From positions 1 through 34,631 of the forward strand of contig JSYX01000300.1 of assembly GCA_000787465.1 (NCBI GenBank): DNA of 34,631 nt, in the 5' to 3' direction. The position numbers were made by a program, and so were the translations under genes. The stretch is from Thermomucor indicae-seudaticae. Taxonomy: Eukaryota; Mucoromycota; Mucoromycetes; Mucorales; Lichtheimiaceae. Below, in pieces: positions 1-9,984 of this stretch. Position 1 is the first letter of the stretch, and each line of letters begins with the position of its first letter. A model generated the notes under the pieces. It made no database searches and was not told the DNA's origin. It was given only the letters and a program-made list of their open reading frames with translations.

Positions 1-279
1 TATTTGTGAAGCATTATATTGCCCATAGCCGCCTCTGGGGCCTCGAGGAACAACGGACTTCGCAGTGTCTCCTAGCTTTATGTCCACATCATCTTGGTCT
101 TGGTTGCCGTTATTTCGAGGTTCCTTTGGGACCGGCTCTTTTGTGGCCACGGAGGCCTTGCGTGCCAAGAACTCATCAAGCGTGATCAAGGACGCAAGCT
201 CAGTGTTGCTGTCGATGTCCATTGGTTCGTCTTCCCGAACAGACGAGCCTTGCTCATCTTCGTGTACAAATTTGAAAAG
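1..279 (-). CDS. Edge exon of an unknown protein, possibly SERBP1/Stm1-like
   Basis: An open minus-strand frame runs off the left edge. It is bounded upstream by an in-frame TGA, with a possible acceptor (AAAAAG) just before position 279. The peptide is rich in D, E, N and Q, contains DEPMDID and SLITLDEFLARKASV, and ends in an arginine/glycine stretch, VPRGPRGGYGQYN. A TLDE(Y/F)LA-type segment with a nearby RG-rich tract resembles HABP4/SERBP1/Stm1 ribosome-associated proteins. That similarity is an inference from a short segment. No start codon fits in the visible DNA, so earlier exons or a frame error must be assumed. It could instead be the end of the neighbouring lipase gene, although the phases do not fit directly. 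Confidence 0.35.
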
Positions 280-399
280 CTTTTTCGCTCATGTATAAAA
301 CGCAATGTTAAAGTGGAAAAGAAGTTGGTGATACAATGGCGCCGCCAAGGTTATTTCTCTCAATACGCTAAACTAAAATGAAAATGACACCAAGCACCT

Positions 400-537
400 T
401 CAGAGGAGGCGTCGATATATCCGCCAAAATTTTCTAGGGAAACCCGCCAAATATTTTGGAAGAGGCCTCCAACCAACTTCATAGACATGCGCCAACGTTT
501 CCGATTTTACTGTATCCTTCCTTGGGGACGATGAGTG
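400..537 (-). other. Short open frame, possible last exon of the adjacent lipase
   Basis: This open minus-strand frame directly follows the lipase stop and ends at TGA 400-402. It encodes LAHVYEVGWRPLPKYL and then FPRKFWRIYRRLL, a sensible protein tail and not random codons. The lipase reading ends at a TAA lying inside a perfect donor (ATGTAAGT), so the real transcript may splice into this frame. The phase-compatible acceptor would leave an intron of only about 25 nt, so either an alternative donor or an indel is required. Confidence 0.35.
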
Positions 538-541
538 TCAC

Positions 542-1527
542 TTACATTTCTAGTTCATGGATAGCATCGACATAATTAACAATATCCATGGCTGCTGTCC
601 AATAGGGCACTGTGCGATCATTGGCAACGTTGGCATAGATACGTCTCACCTTGAACTTAGCCAAGTGCTGATAAAACTCGCGTTCTACATACACGGTGTA
701 TTAGTCGTCCTATCTAACCGACCCATGACCTTATTATTACATACTTGGATCAGCCAAGACGCTCAACAAAGGTCGACCGTCATCTTCAAAAGAGTCGAGC
801 AGCTGCAACTGCTCGCCTGTTCTTGACAAGATACGGCCTGTCACGAAATTGTACATTTTGGCAAAGGTCGACGTTGTTTCTCTGCGGACACCCAGATGCG
901 GTGTAGCAAAGGTGACAAACATCTTCTTTTAGATCTAGATATGCAGTTCTCGTCCTTTACTGCACACACATAGTTTACCCAAGGATCGACTTTGTCAAAG
1001 AATTCAGCCTTGCCCAAGATACCAATGGCATACCGAAACATCAGTCCTCCCAGCGAATAACCAACAAACACACATCGGTTCACAATCCAATTCTTGTGCT
1101 TGGCCAACCATTCCACATGTTCTTGAACCTATTATCCTTGGTATGATTTTTCTATATATACAAAATCGTGGGGGATTTATAATACCTTGATTGCCAGCCG
1201 TTGCCCGCATATATCAATCTGAACGGTTTGGTTTTTTCCCGGTTAAACCATTTCTTCTGGCAACAAGCACAAACGAACCGAGAGAAAGAAAGAGAGAGAT
1301 ATTACCCCATCATAGGTGTACTTTGATTCATTAACATCAACATTAAGCTACCTTCAATGAGTCCACAAGGAGAAAGGAACGCAGCGACTAACAAAACGGC
1401 GGCTTACGATTTCTAGAGTGTCGGAATCAACGGCAGCTTGAAGTCGCCTTTCAATGAATCGCATATGGTCCTTGGTGCCCCATAACCCATGTTGCAACAC
1501 AACGAGTGTGATTGGCTTGTCCGTCAT
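542..1527 (-). CDS. DUF676 / ROG1-like putative serine esterase (lipase)
   Basis: Six exons are supported: 1408-1527, 1306-1347, 1186-1218, 979-1128, 745-922 and 542-684, giving about 221 aa. The family holds alpha/beta-hydrolase lipases and esterases. The protein begins near the first beta strand (VVLQHGLWG), continues with KYTYDG and DICGQRLAIK, has the nucleophile elbow GYSLGGL (Ser), then FVTFATPHLGV and the acid region ANVANDRTVPYWTAA (Asp). All introns have GT-AG ends and consistent phases. ATG 1527 is chosen because the longer frame starts with GTG. The catalytic His expected in the C-terminal region is not seen before the stop, and that stop overlaps a GTAAGT donor, so a downstream exon is probably missing (see 400-537). 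The substrate is unknown. The transmembrane nonaspanin gene lies 217 bp upstream on the same strand. Confidence 0.85.
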
Positions 1528-1572
1528 TATATAGGGAAAAAACACAAGGTTGAAGAGAGAAGAGTGTGCTTC

Positions 1573-1580
1573 CCTTTATA
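1573..1580 (-). promoter_or_regulatory. TATA-like box of the lipase gene
   Basis: TATAAAGG on the minus strand lies 46-53 bp before the chosen ATG, followed by a CT-rich leader. It is consistent with a short 5' UTR. Confidence 0.4.
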
Positions 1581-1671
1581 TCTCCATCCTTAGTGTATCG
1601 CGCCGGATAATCACTGTGCGCTGGGCAGACAGGATGACGAGGCCTTCTAAAAATGGACAGTTCTAAGAGAG

Positions 1672-1677
1672 TTTATT
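1672..1677 (-). terminator. Poly(A) hexamer downstream of the nonaspanin gene
   Basis: AATAAA occurs on the minus strand about 67 nt after the TM9SF stop codon, between it and the next gene. Confidence 0.4.
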
Positions 1678-1743
1678 GAATTGAAAAGAAAATAAGTACG
1701 TTTCTTTTCACAGAGAGAGGGGAGGAAATAGAAAAGCAATATA

Positions 1744-4078
1744 TTAATCAACCTTGATACTGCTAAAGATCTTGCGCAGGAAAAAGAGGCATGCAAGGTA
1801 GCCCACAGAGCCTAATTTGTCGTCAGTTCCTTTGTTCTTCTGGTTTTCCGCAACTTTCTTTCTTTCTTTCTTACCTGTCAAGACCGCAACCAAAAGACTG
1901 ATAATAGCAGAGTACCCAAAGTACAACACCGTGCTCGTAAACGTATTGATATCCAACTTTGTGAGGTAATACAGGATAGAGTACAAGAATACATAGAGAC
2001 CGCACGCGCCCGCCGTGAAAAATGCACGCCACGACCAATGGTAGTCTTCGTTGCATAGATGGAAATAGCACATCAAAATCGTCACCTGCGAGCACGTCAA
2101 GAGCAAGACGCCAAACACCAGGAACAAGAATCCAATGCCATAATAGATACGATGGAACCAGATGCTGTTCATAATAAAGTAGAGCTCAATAAAGATCGCA
2201 CCAAACGGCAAGATGCCGCCCATCAAGATAGAAGGCAATGGACGCAAGTAGAATGGCTGATCAGGGATCTGACGAGGGATCTGGTTCGTCCGCACAGGTT
2301 GCTCGATGCGTGGCTTACGGAAGCCAAAATAGGAGCCCGCCACGCTAAGCGGGAACGAAATGATTGCGTATAATCCCAAAACTGCTACCATCGTGCCGAA
2401 TGGAACGGCGCCAGACGAATCGGAGAAGATCAAGAAGAAATTGAGTGCAAAGAGTGAACCCAAAACCACGCTTAAATATATATATATATATATATATATA
2501 TCAGTATCCATTCCTTCCTCTTCAATGCTATGTAGCTTACCCTGGGAAGAAGACGGCAGTCAACAAGATATTCGTCTTCCACGCCTCGCCACCATTCATC
2601 TTGTAGATACGAGCAGAAACATATCCAGCAATGCAGCTAAACACCATAAAGAAGATCACCATCACCGTACCAAGCGATCCGCGGTTCGACGGTGACAAGA
2701 AACCGAGAACAGCGAATACTATATATACACCAGATCAGATTAGCACACCCTATTACAGATCTTTTCGCTTTTTTTTACCGAGTGTCAGGGCAGTCATTGC
2801 AATCAACTGAGCACCGCTGCCAACAAGAACAGACAGAAACATAGAGTGAGTGGGAGGACGGAAGACATCGCCGTGAACAAGTTTCCTTTAACAGGTTATT
2901 AGCAATGAAGCCAAGCTAAACATTGGTCTTTTTTAATTTACCAGCCGTAGTCTTCTTGGACATCCTCCTAAAATCATATCAGCCATCTTTTCCCTGTCTT
3001 GGAAAAATCACAATGTGTGCCTTACCTGAGCCTCGACCGAGTTATACCGCGAAATATCCTTGTGAAGAGCACGAAGCAAAATCATGGCGACCATACCAGT
3101 CAAGAACAAGACAATCACAATGGAGTTGACGAGTGAGAACCAGTGAATGGACGGGTCGAGAATGTGCAAGTAGTTATCCCAGCGCGTGGCCCAGGCCGTA
3201 CTCGAAGGCTATACAAGAACTCGTTATTTTCTCAACAACAACAACAATAATAATAATAATGAGGGGCAGATCAGATTTACCTTCCAGTTGACAGAATAAG
3301 TGTAAATGACTCTGGATTGACCATCTTCCTTGAGGTGAAAAGCCAAGCTTCTCTTATCACAGTCGACTTTGCCATCCTTGTCCAGCTTCCAGTCCTTGCT
3401 GTAAGGGTAGACGACCACACCCACGACGCGGTGCTTGCCGTCGGGCCGTTCGTGATAGTAAATGGTGATCTCATAGTGGTTATTGAGCGCGGCGACGCCA
3501 TTGCCCTCCACGTAACCGAGGCTAAAGCCAATGTTGTAGTAAGTCTCGCCGGTGTGTTCGTCAGTGTTTTCGTGCGCGGCCGGCAAGCCGTCAATGACCC
3601 AGTTGATGGCATAGTCATCCGCGATGCGTTCGTTGATGAATTGGGCGTCCTCCTTGGGGATGGGTTCGGTTTGGCACAAGAGATGGCAAGTGTCATTGTG
3701 GAGCATGGAGAGCTATGTGACAACATTGGATTTGCGCTTGTTGGTTTCTTTTTTTTTCCAACTAGAACGGGAACAACGTACCTCAAAGGGGGACGAAAAG
3801 ATGCGATCACCAAACAAGACACTACCGAGCGATTCGGCCTGTTTCTCAGGGCCGTTTTCTGGCTGACAAAAGTGGAACTTTTCGTAATAGTAATCGTAGG
3901 AAATGACGGATTTCACTTGCTGATTGGACATTGGGGTGAGGGAATTCACGTAGAGCGGAACCGGGTCGTAGGATGCATAGTCGTGTGGTGCGACGCCGGG
4001 CAAGTAGAAGGCGCCACAGCATGTGGCATACAAGAGCGCTACGAGCAGAGCCCCTCGCGACATTGCACGGAGCAGCAT
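1744..4078 (-). CDS. TM9SF/EMP70-family nonaspanin (transmembrane 9 superfamily)
   Basis: Eight exons: 3782-4078, 3281-3712, 3026-3208, 2942-2967 (26 nt), 2779-2885, 2541-2718, 1875-2470 and 1744-1811, giving 628 aa; human TM9SF4 is about 640 aa. A signal peptide ([20 protein letters not shown]) is followed by [10 protein letters not shown], a large lumenal domain and about nine membrane segments. Family landmarks include [18 protein letters not shown] [31 protein letters not shown] and the terminal [10 protein letters not shown], a KxD-type Golgi-retention tail. Nonaspanins act in endosomal/Golgi membrane trafficking and adhesion. ATG 4078 is preferred because it starts the signal peptide. 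All intron phases agree. The last intron (63 nt) has no stop and is a multiple of three. Confidence 0.95.
2476..2501. repeat. (TA)n microsatellite within a TM9SF intron
   Basis: About 13 TA units fill much of the 70-nt intron 2471-2540, between the branch region and the acceptor on the minus strand. Confidence 0.9.
3233..3260. repeat. (CAA)n(TAA)n microsatellite within a TM9SF intron
   Basis: A trinucleotide run, CAA then TAA, lies inside intron 3209-3280 of the nonaspanin gene. Confidence 0.9.
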
Positions 4079-5271
4079 GATGGTCAAGAAGAGGAAAGAG
4101 AGAGACAGCTGGTTGGGGCGGCGAAAGAAAAATATGGGCTGCACACTGGAGCGAGCGGGAAAATTGTGTGCCTTTCCTTGTTTGGGCTGGGCTTGTTTTT
4201 TTTTTCTTGGGGAGCCCTTCTGCCAAGCCTTCCACGAAATAAATAGAGCATTTGCGTTTTTGTTCATTGCTCAAAATGATCGTTTATATAACTGTACGAC
4301 TGGACATGTATTGTGTGTGCCGATCCCCTCCTTTTTTTGGGACGGCAGTAGAAAAGTTACGGATGTCGGAATACAAGTTCCGTCCCAGTGGAACATCGAT
4401 CAGGTTTTCTGGTTTATGAAAGTCTAATACGTATCTGGGTCAACTAGTGTTTTTTTTGAAAAAAAAATGTTCGCGTTGCGAGAAATTGCCCTTTTGGCGC
4501 CAAGATGGGAAGAGAGGATTTGCGCTAAAGAAGGCATTTCGAGCAACGTAAACATATACAATGAGTATCATCTCCGTCACGCCAGTGTTGTTGAAAAGTT
4601 TACCTGTGCAATCACCTAAAAACAGTGACGTCTATGAATATAAAGATCGTTCAAACCAATGCATGCTTACAGTAAAACGTCAGCCATTTTTGTTATGGCG
4701 ATCCGGGCAGAAAATGGATGGTCTTGTACCATCGCTAATAAGCACACTTGCTATATAGTGAAGATTACGAGCAGCATTCTGGTCGCGTTACCACACCACA
4801 CTACACCACCACAGCTATGATAATCCCGGCTTCCGTCGCATCCCCAATTCAAAATGTCAGCGTCTTGAAAAGCATATCGACCCTTGTTCAGAGTCGCCTT
4901 CTTTTCATGGCGGATTGTTTTTTTCGTATGGCAGCAGCCATACTCGTCTTCTCGCCACTCATCGTAAATTGATTCCATCCACCTACTAAGTCACATCGAT
5001 GTGGGACTCATATCAAAGGCAACAATCAATGAAGCTCTCAAACGCGCCGCAGCCAATCTGCCTCTGTTTTCGACCCGATTTTGTTCAGATAATCGTACAA
5101 GTGTAGATCGAGCGCTTTAGCGATCGATCAATGCATGTCCCGCTCCTTTCTTTTCTTAGGAAAGTCCGATTTTATTAAGAGGGCAGCATGTCAAGAGAGG
5201 GATGCGCGCATGAGATACTATATGAACAAGACTGATAATGTCATTAACCATCCGGAACCGGATGTTATAAT
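4079..5271. other. Intergenic stretch, no supported gene
   Basis: This contains the presumed TM9SF promoter. Short open frames on both strands (plus 4561-4758, minus 4751-4978) show no recognisable motif. A short inverted repeat, CATCCGG-aa-CCGGATG, sits at 5249-5264. Nothing else is supported. Confidence 0.5.
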
Positions 5272-6410
5272 CTAGCTATACTGGAGAGTGCAGATGAAAA
5301 CGACTTGTGTCTTTACGAATGGAACGGATTGAAAGATGAACAGCCAATAGGCGTGCCCTATGGCTAGTAGTGTACTGGAGATATCACCAAGCGGTATGCA
5401 GGCTCCGCGGGTCCATAGCTGCATGGCAATCGGCCTTTGATTTGATCTGCAGAGCAACGAATCAGAATCACTTGTTACATGGCAACTAACGAGCAACCTC
5501 GCGTGACCTTGTCCGAAGAGGTGCATCTCCTCCAGGCCGAAGAATGCGACGTTGCTGAAAGACTTCAACTCCACAGCAAATGGGCAAGGATTCTTGATGC
5601 CAGTCTCAGGTGAACCGTGGACAAAAAAAACGTCTTTAGGTCTCTCCTGGAGCAAATAGAAAGTGGTACGTTAAACAACGTCTATCTGTCAAATCAGCTG
5701 GATTACTTACTCGACGAATATTCATAAGTACATTCTTCGTACGCCTTCCAGCTCGGTATTTCTTACAGGGGCAAATGCGGCAGCCAAAGTGTGATGTGTG
5801 TCCAGAATGATTCGCCAGTTTAGCCACGCCAGGAATGTCACCAGAGGCAAGCAGAAGATGAACTTTGGTTCTAATGACCCTAATGGGCGGTTTGTCAGTG
5901 GTTAAAAGATTTACTTTTTAGAGTCGGACTTGGTCGTAATACTTACTCAGATCGGGTAAATAACGGTCTCTTGTATATACTTGAGTCTTCTAGAACCGGA
6001 GCGAGGAAGGGACCACCAGATGTTGGCGATAGAGTTTGGTCCTGGCGTGAAAAAGAGCTGGATTGTATTTCGAAGATTCGTATCGCTGCTCGGGCGGAAG
6101 GTTAAGAATGACGGCATGTACGAGCGTTCATTTTCCACGGTGGCGCCCTTTGCTTGTAAGGTGGAATTCGTCAGGGTAAAGGACAATCGCTCTATCGTCT
6201 GGGCCTTCAAGAGAGTTAAGTATCGGTACATGCATACTGAATTTTTTCCATACGAGACTTACCATCGAATAAATGACGTTTTGCTCTTGTATTATTCTCC
6301 GTCAAAGAAATATGCCAGTATTCGCCTGCCGGGGCTCTTCTCGTCTTGTCGACACGGTAAGCGCATGGCTTCTCGCAAACGGGGCAGATCGGCGAGGAAG
6401 TAGCAAAGTT
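5272..6410 (-). pseudogene. Decayed transposase relic, Tnp2-like (Transposase_21 type)
   Basis: Minus-strand fragments in order: CPVCEKPC zinc-finger-like segment (about 6300-6400); ILNLPPEQRY and FFTPGPN (about 6050-6150), in different frames; GDIPGVAKLANHSGHTSHF followed by CRICPCKK (about 5770-5860); and FFGLEEMHLFGQGHA (about 5500-5560). This order, with an ILNL-PE-RY step, a PGP step, a D-P-G-A-K helix and a cysteine-rich knuckle, is that of Tnp2-like transposases common in fungal genomes. A frameshift separates the PEQRY and PGP segments, and an in-frame TGA precedes the former, so the copy is dead. A few real introns may remain (for example a donor near 6260). It lies between the nonaspanin and methyltransferase genes. 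Confidence 0.75.
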
Positions 6411-6994
6411 GTTTTACCAAAAGGCAGGTAGGTCATAATGCGGCGAGATACAGTGACAGCAGTCATTTGGACAGACAATGGAGCAATAAATGAAAACGGG
6501 ACGAGACATTGTACTTATATATGCTCGACGAGGTCAAACCGCATCGGTGAAAACGTTTTTTCAGAATGAAACGTATGGCTGCATAAATACGTATGCGGAG
6601 CTGCAATATTCATCACATGTTCCAGAGAGCATGGGGACTTTTGGGCTGAGCCACAACTTTTCTCACAATTGAGCCCCGCCTGCGTCGGCAGTGGCTGCCC
6701 TGCGGGAGGCGTACAGGGTAAGTGTAAATGATTGTTTAAATGACAAATGGACCGACTGCATTGATTTCTTTTTGCCGCAATTTATCGTATCTCTTGTCGG
6801 TAATTATTTTATATTTTCTCTGCGCAAAATCTCTTGTATATCTCTGCAAATTTTTTTAAAGAACAAACCTGTAATACAATCCGGCACTGAGGGATGTTTT
6901 AATAGACGTAATAACAACTGATCTTGTAATAGATATTCTTTTTGGGTGTGTTCCCGCACACCTGAGGAGAAAGTATGGAAGACCAATAGACACT
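6411..6994. other. Gap, no supported gene
   Basis: AT-rich DNA between the transposase relic and the methyltransferase 3' end. Short open frames lack motifs. Confidence 0.5.
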
Positions 6995-8836
6995 TTATTG
7001 CACTTCTTGGACTTTTTCATATATAGAAGTCCAGCCTAACCGCCGCTGACCTTTCTTTGCCCATCTGTATACATGAGAATTCGTTAGTTATCAAAGCAGT
7101 TTCACCTAATATATATATATATATATGCACAAGATACTTACAATTGTAACAGGCCCTTTCCATCAGGGTTCTTTTCAGGATGATAGCAAGCAGTTGGCAA
7201 CAAAGTTTCAATGACCTCGTAGATAAACGATGGTTTACTTTCGGTCACCTCGTCTTTGTTAATTTTTTACATTAGATTGGGAATATTGCCACCTCAACAA
7301 CGTCATAAACGTTATCTCTTTTTTACCTGGCAATTTTGGCTTTATGAAGTCAAAGACACAATCCGGATTCCGTTGATGCCGAAGTTCAATATCTCCTTCC
7401 TAGAATGTATAACTTTTTAGCTATTAGGCCATCTTGGCTTCTCAACGTGATATAAATAACCTTTCTGAATATCAGTAAGCTCAGCTTGCTCTTGTTGAAA
7501 TACCGGTAAGGCGATTTATGGATTTGGTTATTGATATTCTTCTTGATCCAACAAAAGTTTTCCACGTATTTGAATCCCCATCCGGATGCGATCTTGACAA
7601 TCTTTTGTAACCATTCCTTTTCGATCCAGATGAATAGAAATCCGTTTGGAACCACGTCAGAAACGTTTAGAGTAGCCTATATGTATATGCGGTCATGGTG
7701 AGCGAGTTTTGTTCATGTAGAGAGGTTTTCCAGAAACTCACGAGATCATCCACATGTATTTTGCCGGGACTCGGTTCCTCGCCTGGTAATAAAAGTGGTG
7801 GATCCATATACACTGCAGTAAAGGATGTGCCATAGTCTCGTAGATCTAACGACAGTATGCTATCCACTTCATGAAAGCTGTGCATCTTGTCGAGTCAGCA
7901 GACAGACGTCGGTGTTGATCTAAAGTCAATTCATTCTTACCTCGAACCTGGCGGTATTTCAAGCTTATTGTCTAGAGGCAACCGTAATATGCTATGAGCC
8001 CAAGATCGTGGAATGGGTCTACCGGGAATTTTGACATAGGTAGGTAAGCTTGGATCAATAGCACTATACCGGTACGTTTCTTTAGTGTTAACCCTTATCG
8101 TAGTCATTTTTTTTGTAAATCAAACCTGACACGCTTTTTGACCATGTAATAGTTGCCGTTACGATCCTGTACCTGGACCTGCATGATTTTGTACCTGGCA
8201 ATGATACTTTCCCGATCCGTACCTCCCCGTCTGCCAGTAGCTCTGTTGTTGTTTGTAGATCGACGACCACGTTTCGGACGAGGGGTTTCGCCAAACTCGA
8301 GATCCCAAAAGTCGTCATCGACATGGACATAGTCGCTAACACAGCGTCTCCAGTTAGCGTCGAGGTTTAGTAAGGAAAAACTTGTAAAGGATAATTTACT
8401 CTTCTTCGACCATTTCTTCCGTGTTGCCGTCTTCAAATTCAATCTGCCAAAGCTCCAGAGCGTCCATATCATCCAAGTCGTTGTCCATCATTGCGCTCTT
8501 GACCGTAAATGCTGATGTTCGCCGAAAGACTTCTTCCAGTTGTTCTTCCGTCAAGGGTTGTGAATCTTTGTCGTTGTTGTCTTTGCCGCTGTCGCCATGA
8601 ATGTTCTCCTTGTTGTCGCCATTGGCAGCAGCGAATTCTTTCTGGATCCTCTCGAGTTCTTCGAATTTCTTCATGATGGCTTCAACGGATTCTTCGTCTT
8701 CCACGTAACCGACATAATGCACATTGCTACGCGCTTGTTTGGTAAAAACACACGTCAAGTTTCATGGGGGGAATGGTTATTGGTACCTCACGACAGGAGC
8801 TTTCTGTTTCCTTCTGCGTCTTGACCGATCTGACAT
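6995..8836 (-). CDS. MT-A70 family protein, MTA9-like (DPPL in place of DPPW)
   Basis: Nine exons: 8787-8836, 8400-8726, 8126-8335, 7941-8063, 7742-7877, 7461-7676, 7327-7399, 7142-7253 and 6995-7064, giving 438 aa with consistent phases. The N-terminus is basic (MSDRSRRRRKQK), then acidic with a helix (EAIMKKFEELERIQKEF). The C-terminal half is an MT-A70 domain: YVKIPGRPIPRSW, VYMDPPLLLPGE, NGFLFIWIEKEW, GWGFKYVENFCWIKKN, DIELRHQRNPD, YEVIETLLP and LLQLWAKKGQRRLGWTSIYE. Catalytic MT-A70 enzymes carry DPPW; here the tryptophan is leucine. In ciliates and early-diverging fungi a DPPW enzyme (MTA1) pairs with a DPPW-less partner (MTA9) in a DNA N6-adenine methyltransferase complex. This gene fits the partner role, which is an inference. 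METTL4- or METTL14-like origins are alternatives. The exon 3 acceptor has a second in-phase option 12 nt upstream. Confidence 0.9.
7109..7126. repeat. (AT)n microsatellite in the last intron of the MTA9-like gene
   Basis: Nine AT units lie in intron 7065-7141. Confidence 0.85.
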
Positions 8837-8950
8837 TATTTTAATGCTTTACGTAGAGGAATGCTGAAAAAAAAAAAAGAAATAACGCGAAAAGAGAAAA
8901 AAGTGGTCGGGGAAATTAAACGCGACGCGTTCTCCAAGATGCACGAGTCG

Positions 8951-8956
8951 TTTATT
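8951..8956 (-). terminator. Poly(A) hexamer after the DUF3455 gene
   Basis: AATAAA on the minus strand lies 11-16 nt beyond the stop codon at 8967, inside the 130-bp gap before the next gene. Confidence 0.4.
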
Positions 8957-8966
8957 ACAGTAGACA

Positions 8967-9748
8967 TTACTCAGTACTATATTCTTGCACCATGCGATCC
9001 CATTCAGCCTTTTCCTGCTGGAGCTCTTCCATGCCTTGGGCATCGGTGTAGAACATAAAGTAGGCCGTGAAGGGCTTGTTGACGACGGCACCCTTGACTT
9101 TGCATTCGTTGGGTGCGGGCGGGACACCATTCAGCGAGTTGAGGCGGACAATGTACTTTGTGTGGGACAGGTATCCGTCTTGAGAGGTGTAGACGACAGG
9201 TTCGAGGTGGTCGTCCAGGTTGACTGCGTCGCCACGCTCGGCGCGTCCGGGTTCCATGGTCGTGGTGCTCAGGGGCCGTGTGGTGCCTGCCCAGGAACCG
9301 TCTGGGTAGTGATAAATCACGGGAATGGTATCAGCGGGATCCGCCCTAAAAGAAATATGGGGGATCAGACAGTTTGTATTCGGTGTTGCGCAGCGGAGGT
9401 AGACATTTACATTTGCATGGTTTGGTTCAAGGGCATGGCGGCCAACTGCCCGATCTCTGTGCCTGGCACATCAAACGGCTCGGGACGGTTGTCCTGGGTC
9501 GGGTAAAGAAAGGCATGTGTTTGGACATTGTACCAGTGTTGGAAACCAGTGCGTTCTGGGTTGCATTGGTAGATCCGGTTGCCCTTGGCGTACCACACAT
9601 CAAACAAGACGCTGCCTTCTGGAGGACGGATACGTTCCTTGACGTAAGACGCGCTAGGTGCTCCGCCGTGCAAGTCAGGCAAGAGATCGGCGAAGCTAAT
9701 GGATACAATGGTGCTAAATAGAAAAGTGGCCAAAGAAAGCAGTTTCAT
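8967..9748 (-). CDS. Secreted DUF3455-family protein
   Basis: Two exons (9411-9748 and 8967-9345) give 238 aa. ATG 9748 starts a clear signal peptide (MKLLSLATFLFSTIVSISFA), and a good TATA box lies 46 bp upstream. The mature part has the layout of DUF3455 proteins: VLFDVWYAKGNRIYQC, a FQHWYNVQTHAFLYP segment, PDGSWAGTTRPLSTTTM and, near the end, NKPFTAYFMFYT. The family is frequent in fungi, some of them plant- or soil-associated, and its biochemical role is unknown; secretion is inferred from the signal peptide. The gene lies 130 bp upstream of the MTA9-like start and 236 bp downstream of the helicase stop, on the same strand. Confidence 0.9.
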
Positions 9749-9793
9749 GTTTCGTAAAAAGCTGATAGACACAACACAACACAGCCTATACCC

Positions 9794-9802
9794 CTTTATA
9801 TA
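9794..9802 (-). promoter_or_regulatory. TATA box of the DUF3455 gene
   Basis: TATATAAAG on the minus strand, 46-54 bp before the ATG, is followed by a TGTGTTGTGTTG leader. Confidence 0.5.
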
Positions 9803-9984
9803 CGAGATTAAGAAATTAACTGCCCTCTATACACATGGCATGCATTTCTTAATAAAGGATAAATAAAGCAACAGCCCTTGTTCTGACAGTGGATAAATTC
9901 ATTCAAGCTTTATCTATGTAGCGAAAGGAAGCAAAATTACATATTTACATGGAATTTCTTTTAATAATCATCACTTTGGGATTC

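Noticed and set aside
3317..4246. 309-codon plus-strand open frame
   Set aside because: It is antisense to exons 1-2 of the nonaspanin gene and shows no family motif. The minus-strand reading is a clear TM9SF protein.
5249..5264. CATCCGG-aa-CCGGATG inverted repeat as a transposon end
   Set aside because: Too short, and no partner end was found near the transposase relic.
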